A stretch of 64,000 bases of DNA, from assembly GCF_031755915.1 (NCBI RefSeq), contig NC_083384.1, forward strand, positions 22,070,001 to 22,134,000, read 5' to 3'. Below, in pieces: positions 1 through 9,975 of this stretch. The notes beneath the pieces were generated by a model. It was not told the DNA's origin, searched no databases, and saw only the letters and a list, made by a program, of their open reading frames with translations. Source of the DNA: Ziziphus jujuba. Taxonomy: Eukaryota; Streptophyta; Magnoliopsida; Rosales; Rhamnaceae. Position 1 is the first letter of the stretch, and each line of letters starts with the position of its first letter. A program made the position numbers and the translations under genes.

Positions 1-2
1 TT

Positions 3-122
3 AGTGCTTCCTTTAATGTTGCTGATTTATCTCCTTTTGCTGCAGGTGATGATTTCGATTTGAGGACAAATCCTTTTCAAGAGGAGGGGAATGATGCGAA
101 TCCACTCGAGACAGTATTTTAG
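3..122 (+). pseudogene. G1: C-terminal end of Gypsy polyprotein (integrase tail), partial
   Basis: The frame enters from the left edge and ends at TAG 120-122. It encodes the end of the integrase C-terminal region, recognisable from the FNVADLSPF and [13 protein letters not shown] motifs shared by all Gypsy copies in this window. The polypurine tract (79-91) lies inside this frame and the last codons are read from the LTR, as in the other copies. Integrase C-terminal regions bind DNA; here only the last ~40 residues are visible, so function cannot be judged. Confidence 0.8.
79..91 (+). other. Polypurine tract of G1
   Basis: AAGAGGAGGGGAA lies directly before the LTR start TGATG at 92. It is the expected primer for plus-strand DNA synthesis, and the same tract precedes the 3' LTR in G4, G7, G10, G11 and G12. 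Confidence 0.8.
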
Positions 123-709
123 TCAAAAAGCTAGTATTTTAGTTTCCTAATTTTATTCTACTTTTTGTTTTAGGAAACTACCATTATTTTTAGTTTCTAT
201 TTATTTATTTTCCGGACAAATAAGATTAGGAAAGTTATTATTTTATTATTTTCTTTGTAAATTAATTAATTCCTAATTAAAAATAAAGGAATTAATTAAT
301 CCAAACTAGATTAGGAAAAGGAAAGTTTCGGCCAAGGTAGAATTCTTCATTGAGTGGCCGGTTTTTCCTAGGGTTTTTAGGGTTTATTTTGTTTCTTTCA
401 AAGCCTATTTAAAGGCTTATTTTTCATTAATAATATAACTTTAAACTTGGATTTGATTAAGAAAATACTTGTGAGATTAATTATCTCTTTGTTCTTTGAG
501 AACACCTAAAACACCATTAGAGAATTGGTTGTTTTAGCTTGACTTATCAATAGGTTTTCCATCCCCTATTGTGGCGTCTACATTATACCAAGATTTCTAA
601 CCACAGGTTGGTTAGGGGTTGAGGTCCATTCCATTAGAACTTGAACTTAATTAAAGATCCGGGCTAATATAATACGGGTTTAGGAGCAGGTCGTCCTAGG
701 TTCGTATCA
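92..709 (+). repeat. 3' LTR of G1 (internally deleted Gypsy LTR)
   Basis: Starts TGATG next to the polypurine tract and ends TTCGTATCA at 709. It is 618 bp against about 1130 bp for full LTRs; roughly 500 bp of the 5' part is missing just after position ~110. It retains the hairpin-like TTAATTAATTCCT block, the TATTTAAAGGC promoter-like motif and the conserved U5 end. The right flank GTAGG (710-714) would be one TSD copy; the partner lies outside the window. Orientation is opposite to the gag fragment it interrupts (G2). Confidence 0.85.
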
Positions 710-1154
710 GTAGGCTTCCGGATCGCTTTTTCCCATGGAAGGTGGAATGTTTACCTTAATATTTCTAAGATCTTCATCCTCATTCCTTGCTGGTCTCCCA
801 TGGATTAGCCTTCCTTGGGGTTCAAAAATTTCATCATGCCCCTCGTCCAAGTCATCTCTAAAATTGCCTCCTCGAGTTCTCCTCTAAGTCGCCCTAGGGC
901 TCATCGACCACGATCACGACCTCCATGAGCATCAAACTTGTATTAGGCCCTCCTTGTGATGTTTCTAACCTATCCATCCTTTGATCTATGTGATCAAATC
1001 AAGCATTCATTTGCTGTAATTGCTCCAAGATGGCCCTCACGTCCTTGTGCTCATCTCCACACCCCGAAGCTTAGGAATCTCCTCTGAATCCTACAGACTC
1101 TTCTTTATTAATTCTTAATGGTGGATCTCCTCTTCTCACCTTTGAATCTGCTAT
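710..1154 (-). pseudogene. G2: N-terminal gag fragment, Gypsy, broken
   Basis: Reads leftwards from ~1154. Recognisable pieces are the RRGDPPLRIN N-terminus and the acidic/Arg-rich stretch leading to GKSDPEAYL, where G1 has inserted. The initiating ATG of other copies (MADS) is ATA here, and there are stops in the frame. This is the capsid precursor N-terminus only; the rest of G2 lies left of the window beyond G1. Confidence 0.75.
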
Positions 1155-1733
1155 GTTAGTGTGGATAACACAAAATTAAAATAAGACCTCAGCAAATTCA
1201 CTCCCTCACGTGTTTGACTCAAACAAGGTCTTAACACTCTTATTTGTACACTAGTTTCGGCTTTTACCCTCTTTTAAGCTCACATGCTCTTACCTTTTCT
1301 TGCTCAAAGAATTAACTCAATATTCTAATTAAAACACCCACTAAACAGCAATTAGATCACAATTTTATTTTAATTAAACTTATCAACAAAACACCAGCAA
1401 AAAAAAAAAACAATACCGAGTGAATTTTTAAACACCTAATTCTTGGTCTTTCTAAGCAAAAATGAAACAATTTAACAAAGGAAATTTCAGAATCAATAAG
1501 AACTGGACTAGATGGTAAGAAATTAAGAGTTCAAGAATAAAATTTAGAAAATGAAATTCAAATACGAACAAGAATCAAATTGAACACAACATATAGGACA
1601 GTTGTTGGTTGTTGTTGTTTATAATTCAAGTTTTTGTATCAAATTCTTTAACTAATTTTTAATCCAATTAATTTAGTGTCCAAAATTCAATACCCAACAG
1701 AAAAAATAAATCTCTTTCTTGTACTGAACCTAA
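1155..1733 (-). other. G2 leader (5' untranslated region), truncated
   Basis: A+T-rich leader homologous to the region between primer-binding site and gag in G7 and G12 (for example the segment matching 24235-24780). It stops abruptly at ~1733 where Copia C1 sequence begins, without the primer-binding site, so a deletion occurred at this junction. Confidence 0.7.
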
Positions 1734-2570
1734 TTTAGCTTAGGAATTGTCTCTTTGTTAGGTATTGATTTTGTTTTGTAAAATGGCTATGTGCTGGAAA
1801 TTGTGTTTCCAGCAACATAGGTCCATTGTTGGGGCTGGAATATTCTAGATTTTTAGAACCAGGTTATGGTTTTTGGATATGTTGTAATACACATGTAAAA
1901 GAAAATGTACCAAAAGGAATGATTAAAAAGGACTTGGGAAGCCTAAGATATGTTGGTTTCAAGTTGGCATAACTGCTGAGATTTCCAGCAGTTATGGCCC
2001 ATGAGTTTGAGATAAATTGGAGGCCTTATCCAACTCTTTTGGACCTGATCTCTAGATTTTTATCCTTAATATTTCAGCATACCACATGTCAAAATTCAAT
2101 CAATTTGAATGAAGATATCGTAGCCTTCCATCAGGTCAAAGTAGCATTACCCTATTTGGTGGAGACAGTCTTTTGAAGTTTAAAAACTCACCAATCTTTG
2201 TCATATCTGTGCACTCACATGTGAGCTGGTATTTGAACGGTTTGTATCAGATTATTGGGTAGCATATTTGTATTTTTTTAAATTTTAAAGACTTCTATTT
2301 TGTCTCACACACATTTCACATGTGTGAGACTAGTTTTGTACCAATATAATACAACAATGAAATGAAAAACAATATGCATTGTACTGTTGAGTTTGTGTGG
2401 CCTACTTTAGCATCTTCTCTTCTTCTTCATTAATATCAGCATACCAAAATGAAACATGAAATCACCTAAATACCAAACCAAAAATCGGATTAAAAGTTAT
2501 GCCTAAGACTAACACCTTGTGTACAACATGCTTGGCCAAGTGAACCCAAAAACCATACTAAACTCTAACT
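1734..2570 (+). repeat. 5' LTR of C1 (Copia), 5'-truncated
   Basis: Homologous to the split 3' LTR (18732-19188 and 31394-31984), sharing the TAGGAATTGTCTCTTTGTT start of the alignment, the CACATGTGAG and TTCACATGTGTGAGAC blocks and the end ...AACTCTAAC. The final CA is CT here. The first ~170 bp of the LTR are missing at the junction with G2. Confidence 0.85.
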
Positions 2571-2582
2571 TGGTATCAGAGC
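2571..2582 (+). other. Primer-binding site of C1
   Basis: TGGTATCAGAGC lies directly after the LTR end, complementary to the 3' end of plant initiator tRNA-Met. Confidence 0.9.
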
Positions 2583-2704
2583 TTTATTTGAACCATTGAG
2601 GGGCCTTGTGAGCTTTCTTTGTAGCCTATTTTCCTGTGCGAGAACTCGTCATTTTGTTCCTTTCACTTTTTGTTTTAAATGGTATAAAAATATGGTTTTG
2701 TGTC

Positions 2705-2846
2705 ATGGCTTCTCAAAGTTTTGCACCACCCACTCTACCAAAATTTAAGGGCCAAAACTACTCCATCTGGAGCATAAATATGAAAGCTAGTACAAGCCTT
2801 TGGACTTTGGGATGTGATGGAAGAAGGCTATGAAGTTGAGGAGTTC
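2705..2846 (+). pseudogene. C1 gag, N-terminal piece
   Basis: Begins MASQSFAPPTLPKFKGQNYS, the same start as C2 (59592) and C3 (58154). The motif GQNYSIWS is the start of the Copia UBN2/DUF4219-type gag region. A frameshift follows at about 2780, and the frame is cut at 2846 by the G3 LTR (TSD AGTTC, 2842-2846). The next ~50 codons, by comparison with C2, are missing; gag resumes at 15100. Confidence 0.85.
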
Positions 2847-3944
2847 CGATACAAACCTAGGTTGACTCGTGCCTAATCTTGTATTAAATTCGTTTGGAAT
2901 CAAAAAACTAAGTTCAAGTTATTATGGTCACCTCAACCCTTAATCAACCTTTGACTAGAAACCTTGATGTATTGAAGATGCCACAATAGGTGATGGAAAT
3001 CCTACTGATAAGTCAAACTAAAACACTCACTCTCTAATGGTGTTTTAGGTGTTCAAAGAGAACAAAGAGAATTCTTTTCTCACGAATAATTTTCTGAATA
3101 ATATTGAAGGCTAGAGTCAGAAGACAATAAACTCTAGGAACTTTAGGTAAAACAGGCCAGTAAAAAGAAAAGGAAACATGTTGGCCTATTCTCACACTAC
3201 TTTCCTAAATTAATTTGTATTAATTAATTTCTTTATTTTGAATTAGGAATTAATTAATTTACAATGAAAATAATAAAATGATAACTTTCCTAAGTTTTTT
3301 TTTTTCTAGCAAAATAAATAAATAAAACCGAAATAAAAGCTAGTTTCCTAAAACAAAAGACAATGTTCAAATTAGTAACTAGTTGACTAGTTTGACAACT
3401 AAACTAACCTTGACCAATATCTAGCTTGTTTGAGCTCCAAATCAGTTTCCATATGCTATGTAGGATGCCAAATATGATTATTAATGATTCCCACACATTG
3501 TCCATTGATTGGAATAAGTTAAACTTGCTTGAACAAGAAGTCAAAGCTAGCGGCTAAACATCACATTTTCATCCAAATTGAGATGCTATCTATACAAGCT
3601 GGGTTTAGGTGCTTTTGATTCTACCTTGTCATGATTCCATGGCCTCTTGGTGATCCAATGAATGCAAGAATTTTTGGATCCATTCGTGGCTGCCCAGAGT
3701 CTATGTCTGTACTAAAACAGTTACCCGAGTCCATAATGGCCTCCACCACTTGGATACTCAAAACGGGTCTTGTATCTATGGGTATTGACAAGCCCTTTTG
3801 AGAATTAATTACTCCCTGTATAAAGGCATCCAGGTTCTCCTTAAATCGCTTGGCTTGAGCTCTTGTGATTGGTCCAGTCTTCATCTGTATCGGATCGGCA
3901 CCCCAGAGGGTAGTTTGTTATGCCAGTTCAAGCGGATTCTCATC
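2847..3944 (-). repeat. 3' LTR of G3
   Basis: Starts CGATACAAACCTAGG (canonical TGATACGAACCTAGG with the first T mutated) and ends GGATTCTCATC at ~3944. The polypurine tract that should follow is deleted, since TTGAAAATG follows directly. Between 3621 and 3884 the minus strand still reads the conserved GPITRAQAKRFKENL...FIQGVI tail encoded by the LTR. Confidence 0.85.
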
Positions 3945-4180
3945 TTGAAAATGATTTACCCTTAAATCAAAATCATCACCTACAAAAAAAGGAGATAAAT
4001 CAGCAACATTAAAATGTAGAACTAACGTTATACTCACCAGGTAAATCAAGTTTGTAAGCATTGTCATTGATTCGCTACAAAACTTGAAAGGGTCCATCTC
4101 CACGCGGTATAAGCTTGGACTTTCTTTGCTCGGGAAACCTCTCCTTTCTTAAATGCAACCAAACCTAATCTCCTAGGTTA
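3945..4180 (-). pseudogene. G3 integrase C-terminal remnant
   Basis: Encodes decayed versions of KERFPxQRKSKL, DGPFQVL and NVADLSPF motifs, which in Gypsy elements form the integrase C-terminal region after the catalytic core. Upstream (4181-4340) are traces of LFANxKKCDF and RTLSALL found in the other copies. The catalytic core, RNase H and RT palm are absent. It has internal stops. Confidence 0.7.
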
Positions 4181-4659
4181 AACACTACCACAAAAAAAAT
4201 ACTAGAAATACCAATTTATCTTTACAGAAATCACACTTTTTAATGTTAGCAAATAATCTTTTCCATATTTTCATATTGCCACTAAGCTCTCAACAATGCA
4301 GATAAAGTTCTCTACAAAAAAAAAAATCTCTAAATAAGCATCTTTATGAATCATAACCAGCATGGGTTTATTACTCACAAATGCTTTTTTAAATTCACCT
4401 AAGCTAAGATAATTTTTTTTTTCTTTTCTTTCCTCTCTTTTTATTTCACACTTACGTGTTCCATTTGTTTTCTCTCACACTCGACTTTTTCAAGTTTCTT
4501 CTCACTCTCGGCTTTATCATTGTTTTTCCCCTCACCATTGAGTTTAGAATACTTACTTGGTTGGTCTTGTTCGGTGTTGGCCCCTCGAATAAATGCTGAA
4601 GCCATGGGTGCTACATTAGTCCTTTCTTTAAGCTTTTCGGCCTCCCTCCTTTGTTGTAT

Positions 4660-5124
4660 TTAAAGTTGGTCTCTAAATACCTCTTTAGGAGTCAATGGTT
4701 CCAACTTGACCTTTTTACCTTGAAATCTAAAAACAATAGCATTTTCTTTACCATAATGTGTAGTATCTTTATTAAATTGCCATGGCCTCCCCAACAAAAT
4801 ATGGCCAGCATGCATGGAAACAACATCACATAATACAACATCCACATATTTATCAATGCTGAATTTTATTTTGGCTTGTTTGTTAACTTTAATTTCAACA
4901 CTATCATTAAGCCATTGTAATCTATATGGTTCCAAATGTTTAATTGTTACTAAGCCTACGTTTTCAACCATACCATTACTAATTACATTTGCACAACTTC
5001 CACTATCAATTATCATACTACAAATTTTACCATGGATTTCATAATGAGTGTGGAAGATATTTTCTCTTTGAACTTGATCCTCATCCTTATATACAGTCAA
5101 CACTCTCCTTCTCACCAAGCTCAA
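4660..5124 (-). pseudogene. G3 retropepsin region
   Basis: About 150 codons are open. They carry the aspartic protease motif MIIDSGSCANVISN (catalytic Asp present) followed by HPEPYRLQWLND-like and HILLGRPWQFD motifs, as in all copies. Retropepsins cut the Gag-Pol precursor during particle maturation. The region is separated from gag by stops near 5200-5310, where the zinc knuckle has lost Cys codons, so no functional polyprotein is expected. Confidence 0.8.
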
Positions 5125-5249
5125 TTTGGAATTTGAAGCATTTAATGTCTTGGTGTCATCTTCAAGTTCTTCCTCTTCTTGCTCGGTTTCACACTCACTT
5201 TCTTCACTTTAAGATTCTAACTCACCATTACCTTTCAGCACAATAATTC

Positions 5250-6368
5250 TCCTATTCGATCATTGACCAGCGATGTGTCCTCATGCCTAGCACTTAAAAC
5301 ACACAATATTATGAGTTCTAGAAGGTTTAGTATCGGATTTACCTTCATTCTTTGGTGCTTAGACAGATTTGGCTTTGGACTGCCTTTTCGGCCGGTTGGT
5401 GCTTTCCTCGACTAGTTTCGGTATAGGCTTGTTGTCATATGTGTGATTGCTTCTCCAAACACTTGGATTTGACATCTCGCTGCTTGTAACACCTCAAAAC
5501 CATGTACTTTTTCCCCTCCTCATGAATTGATTCTCAAGTTTGATAGCTACATGCAATATCTTTTCCAATTCCACATATTGTTGTTACTCTAGTTGATTAG
5601 CTATCTCACGATTCAATCCACCTGGAAACCATGCCATGGTTGCTTCTCTATCCTCATTCATGCTGAACCTCATCATGAGCATCTCCATCTCTTTGTAATA
5701 ATCCTCCATGGTCCTACTACCTTGAGATAAAGATTGAAGCCTTCGATGCAGCAACCTATGGTAATGATTTGGTACAAACCTCTTTCTCATGGCTCCTTTC
5801 ATTTGTTGCCAAGTAGTAATGGGTTCATCTTCAACTCTCCTTCGGGTACTTTGCTTATTTCTGCACCATTGGAGTGCATAATGACCAAACTCCAAAGCTT
5901 CCAATTTTACTTTCTTAGCCTCCGAATAGTTATGACAATCAAAGATCATCTCCATATGCTCCTCTCACTCGAAGTAGGCTTCTGAGTCACTTTTTTTCAT
6001 GAAAGATGGTATGTTGACCTTAATATTCCCAAGATCATCATCCTCTTCCCTTGCTCATCTCCCATGGGTTTGCCTTCCCTGGTAAGCCAAAATTTCATCA
6101 AACCCCTCATCAAAGCCATCTCCAAAGTTACCTTCCCTGAATTCCACTCTAGGTCGGCCATGGCCTCGTTGACCTTGACCTCGGCCTCCATGAAATTCTT
6201 ATCTCAAATTTGGTCCACCTTGTGAAGTCTCTAACCTATCCATCCTTTGATCTATATGATCAAATCGAGCATTCATCAGCTGTAATTGCTCTAAGGTGGC
6301 CTTCATGTCCGTGTGCTCATCTCCACTCCTCGAAGCTCAGGAATCACCTTTGAATCCTATGGACTCCT
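5250..6368 (-). pseudogene. G3 gag (capsid) remnant
   Basis: Contains the capsid-like Retrotrans_gag region: MEMIFDCHNYSEAKKVKLEA, RRVEDEPITTWQQMKGAMRK, VEDYYKEMEMLMMR-like segment and GGLNREIANQLE at 5584-5955, plus Arg/Glu-rich N-terminal pieces at 5997-6191. It is broken by stops and frameshifts. The gag N-terminus lies beyond the insertion, with the ATG at 13626-13628. Confidence 0.8.
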
Positions 6369-7427
6369 TGATACGAACCTAGGACGACCTGCTTTTAAAC
6401 CCATATTATGTTAGGCCGAATCTAATTATGTTCAAGTTCTAATGGTCACCTTGACCCCTAACCAACCTGTGATTAGAAACCTTTGTATATAGTGAAGATG
6501 CCACAATAGGTGATGGAAATTCTATTGATAAGTCAAAACTAAAACACTCATTCACTAATGGTGTTTTAGGTGTTCAAAAGAACAAAGAGAATTGAATCTC
6601 ACAAATAATTTTCTGTACAAAATTCAAGCTTAATTCTTATTGAAAAATAAGCCTTTAAATAGGCTACAAAGTAATGAAATAACACCTTAAAAACAAAGGG
6701 AAAGGTGGCCATATAATATAGTTTCCTATGGTGGACGAAATTTTCACTCCTTTCCTAATATAATTTTGATTAATTAATTCCTTTATTTTGAATTAGGAAT
6801 TAATTAATTTACAATTAAAATAATAAAATAATAACTTTCCTAAACTTATTTGTCCAGAAAATAAATAAATAAAAACCAAAAAGGAATGGTAATTTCCTAA
6901 AACAAAAAGTAGAGTCAAATTAGGAAACTAAAACACTAGCTTTTTGACTAAGTTGACTTTGACCAATCTTTAACCTCTTTGAGCTCAAATCAGCTTCTAT
7001 ATGCTTTTTAGGATGCCATATAAGCTTATTATGGAGTCCCACACATTGCTCTTGCTTGGAGGAAAGAGAAAAAGCCAACTCAGCACAATACAGTAAAGCC
7101 AGCACGAACTATAGCGAAAACAGGCCAAATTTACTAACCGTCCATACAAGCCCTTTTTGGATGACTTTGAAGCTGATTTGACTTGATTCCATGTCTTCTT
7201 AGACATATGTACTGAATCCATGAAACATTGGAACCATTTCATGGTTCCCGGCCACCATAATTGCACCAAAACCATTACTCGGGTCCATACCAGCTTCCAC
7301 CACTTGTATACTCAAAATAGGTCTTAGATCTTCGGGTATGGACAAGCCCTTTTGAATATGAATTACTCCATGGATAAAGACAGCAATATTTTCCTTAAAC
7401 TTCTTAGCTTGAGCCCTAGTGATCGGT
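6369..7427 (-). repeat. Inverted Gypsy LTR at the left end of the complex
   Basis: Runs from the U5 terminus at 6369 to about 7427 and is an inverted copy of the 5' LTR of G4 (about 7735-8791). It lacks only the first ~75 bp of the LTR (U3 start). The coding tail with KGLSIPEDLRPILSIQVVEA is readable on the minus strand at 7199-7420. Confidence 0.85.
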
Positions 7428-7660
7428 ATGTGAAGGAATGGGACCCCTAACCCGTGCAAGGCCTTTTAAAACCTTGAGGGCCGGGTTTGTGAGAGGAGTC
7501 CCCAGGCCCAAAAAGGACAATATCTCATGCGGATGGTCTAGGCTGTTACAGTTGATGGGTTTGGGAGCTTCCAATCGCAAAAGATGAAAGGCCAAAAAAT
7601 TATGCTGCTCCAAGTCAAAGTGGTTCATTTGGTATCCTCAAAGAAGAGGAGGGTCCTTAC
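7428..7660. repeat. Spacer of non-Gypsy origin between the inverted LTRs
   Basis: This is more G+C-rich than its surroundings and unrelated to any other part of the window. On the minus strand from 7550 it reads TGTAACAGCCTAGACC..., followed by GATATTGTCC and CCTCAAGGTTTTAAAAGG. I recall this pattern from short dispersed LTR/TRIM-like repeats of eudicots, but I cannot confirm the family here. The remainder (7551-7660) is unidentified. Confidence 0.4.
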
Positions 7661-8791
7661 TGATGCAAATCCGCCCGAACCCGCTCAACTGACAACCCAC
7701 TGGGGTGCCGACCCGATACAGATGAAGATCGGGCCGACCACTTGGGCTCAAGCTAAGATGTTTAAGGACAATCTTGCTGTCCTTATCCAGGGAGTAATTC
7801 ATATTCAAAAGGGCTTGTCCATACCCAAAGATCTAAGACCTATTTTGAGCATACAAGTGGTGGAAGCCGGTACGGACCCGGGTAGCGATTTTGGTGCAAT
7901 TATGGTGGTCGGGAACCATGAAATGGTTCCAATGTTTCATGGATTCAATACATATATCTAATAGGACATGGAATCAAGTCAAATCAGCTTCAAAGTCGTC
8001 CAAAAATGGGTTGTACGGACAGTTAGTAAATTTGGCCTGTTTTCGCTGTTTTTTATGCTAGCTTTACTGTATTGTGCTAAGTTAGCTTTTTCTCTTTCCT
8101 TCAAGCAAGGGCAACGTGTGGGACTCAATAATAAGCTTATTTGGCATCCTAAAAAGCATATAGAAGCTGATTTGGAGCTCAAAGAGGTTAAAGATTGGTT
8201 AAAGTCAACTTAGTTAAAAAGCTAATGTTTTAGTTTCCTAATTTGACTCTACTTTTTGTTTTAGGAAATTACCATTCCTTTTTGGTGTTTATTTATTTAT
8301 TTTCTGGACAAATAAGTTTAGGAAAGTTATTATTTTATTATTTTCATTGTAAATTAATTAATGCCTAATTCAAAATAAAGGAATTAATTAATCCAAATTA
8401 GATTAGGAAAGGAGTGAGAATTTCGGCCACCATAGGAAACTACTTTGTATGGCCGGTTTTCCCTTTGTTTTTAGGGTTTTATTTCATGATTTTGTAGCCT
8501 ATTTGAAGGCTTATTTTTCAATAAGAATTAAGCTTGAATTTTATATAGAAAATTATTTGTGAGATTCAATTTTCTTTGTTCTTTTGAACACCTAAAACAC
8601 CATTAGTGAATGAGTGTTTTAGTTTTGACTTATCAATAGGATTTCCATCATCTATTGTGGCGTCTTCATTATATACCAAGGTTTCTAATCACAGGTTGGT
8701 TAGGGGTCAAGGTGACCATTAGAACTTGAACATAATTAGATCGGGCTAATATAATACGAGTTTAGGAGCAGGTCGTCCTAGGTTCTTATCA
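7661..8791 (+). repeat. 5' LTR of G4
   Basis: TGATGCAAATCCGCCC... to ...CCTAGGTTCTTATCA, 1131 bp. The first 300 bp contain an open frame continuing the polyprotein (GLSIPKDLRPILSIQVVEA, then MVPMFHGFNTYI and stop near 7961). It also carries the TTAATTAATT hairpin block and a GCCTATTTGAAGGC promoter-like motif. Confidence 0.9.
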
Positions 8792-8793
8792 TT

Positions 8794-8806
8794 TGGTATC
8801 GGAGCC
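8794..8806 (+). other. Primer-binding site of G4
   Basis: TGGTATCGGAGCC, two bases after the LTR end; one mismatch (A to G) to the canonical TGGTATCAGAGCC. Confidence 0.85.
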
Positions 8807-9975
8807 AAATTTTGTTTAGGTGCCTCATTTTGTTCTTATCTTTATGTGCCTCATTTGTTTTTGTTTTATGTTGCAATTTTAGCATTATGTTAAGGTTGCA
8901 TCCATCCTATACACGTTCTGCATCTTAAAATAAAAAATTAAAAAATTCATTCCTAGTTGAAGTAGGATTTCTTAGTTTTATCGTATTTCTGTTTCCTAAT
9001 TTGTTGGTTGTTTTTCATCATTGTTCTTGCTAATTTTGGTTTTTGTTGATTTTTCTTTGCTATCTTAGTCTTCAATATTTGCATTCATATATTCAAAAAA
9101 TAAAAATAAAAAAGAAGGGTTGCGGCAACATATATAAAAAAATAAAATAAAATAAAAAACTGCACTTTTGTTTTTGTTGGAGGCCACGGGTTTGGTGGAT
9201 TTTTGGTGTGGAATTGCAATTTTTAGTGTTGATCTTTGCTACTGCAGTTGTTTCATGATCTGTGAGTGAAAATTAAAAAAAAAAAAAACAAAAAAGGAAG
9301 AAGAACAAGCCAAATTAAAAAAAAAAATTAAAAAATTTCAGTTTGTTGGAGTTTGATCTGTTTGCTCGAAATTTGTTGGAGCTGCTGCTTTGTGATTATT
9401 TATTCAATAATTGAGCTTCTGGAGAATTATTGTTTCCACTAGATATTTGGAATTTTGGGTGCTTAAATTATTGGATTAAAATTAGATAAAGGAATTGATA
9501 CAAAACTTGAATTGCAAGAACAACAACCAACACTATTCTATATTTTTGTTCGATTTGTTTCTTGTTTGAGTTTGAAATTCTTTTTCCTAAATTTTATTCT
9601 TGAATCCTTTATCTCTTACCATCTGGTCCAGTTCTTAAAAATTCCAAATATTTCTCCTTAATTTGCTTTATTTTACCTAGAAAAGCCGAAAACTAGGTTT
9701 TGTTGAATTCTTCGGAATTGCCTACTTTTAGCTACTATTTTGTTGATAAGTTTAATTAAAACATAATTGTGATATAATTAATGTTTTGTGGGTGTTTTAA
9801 TTAGAACTTTGAGATAATTCCTTGAGTGGAAAAAGGAAAGAGTGTGTGAGCTTAAAAGAGGGTAAAAGCCGAAACTAATGTGAAAACACAAGTGTCGAGA
9901 CCTTGTTTGAGTGAAACACATGAGGGAGTGAATCTGGTGAGAATTTATTTTATGTTTTGTATTATTCATACTAAC
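8807..9975 (+). other. G4 leader (5' UTR), about 1.2 kb
   Basis: Non-coding, with several A-runs (around 9106-9170, 9275-9345). It is homologous to the leaders of the other Gypsy copies and probably carries packaging and translation signals; no gene seen. Confidence 0.6.
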
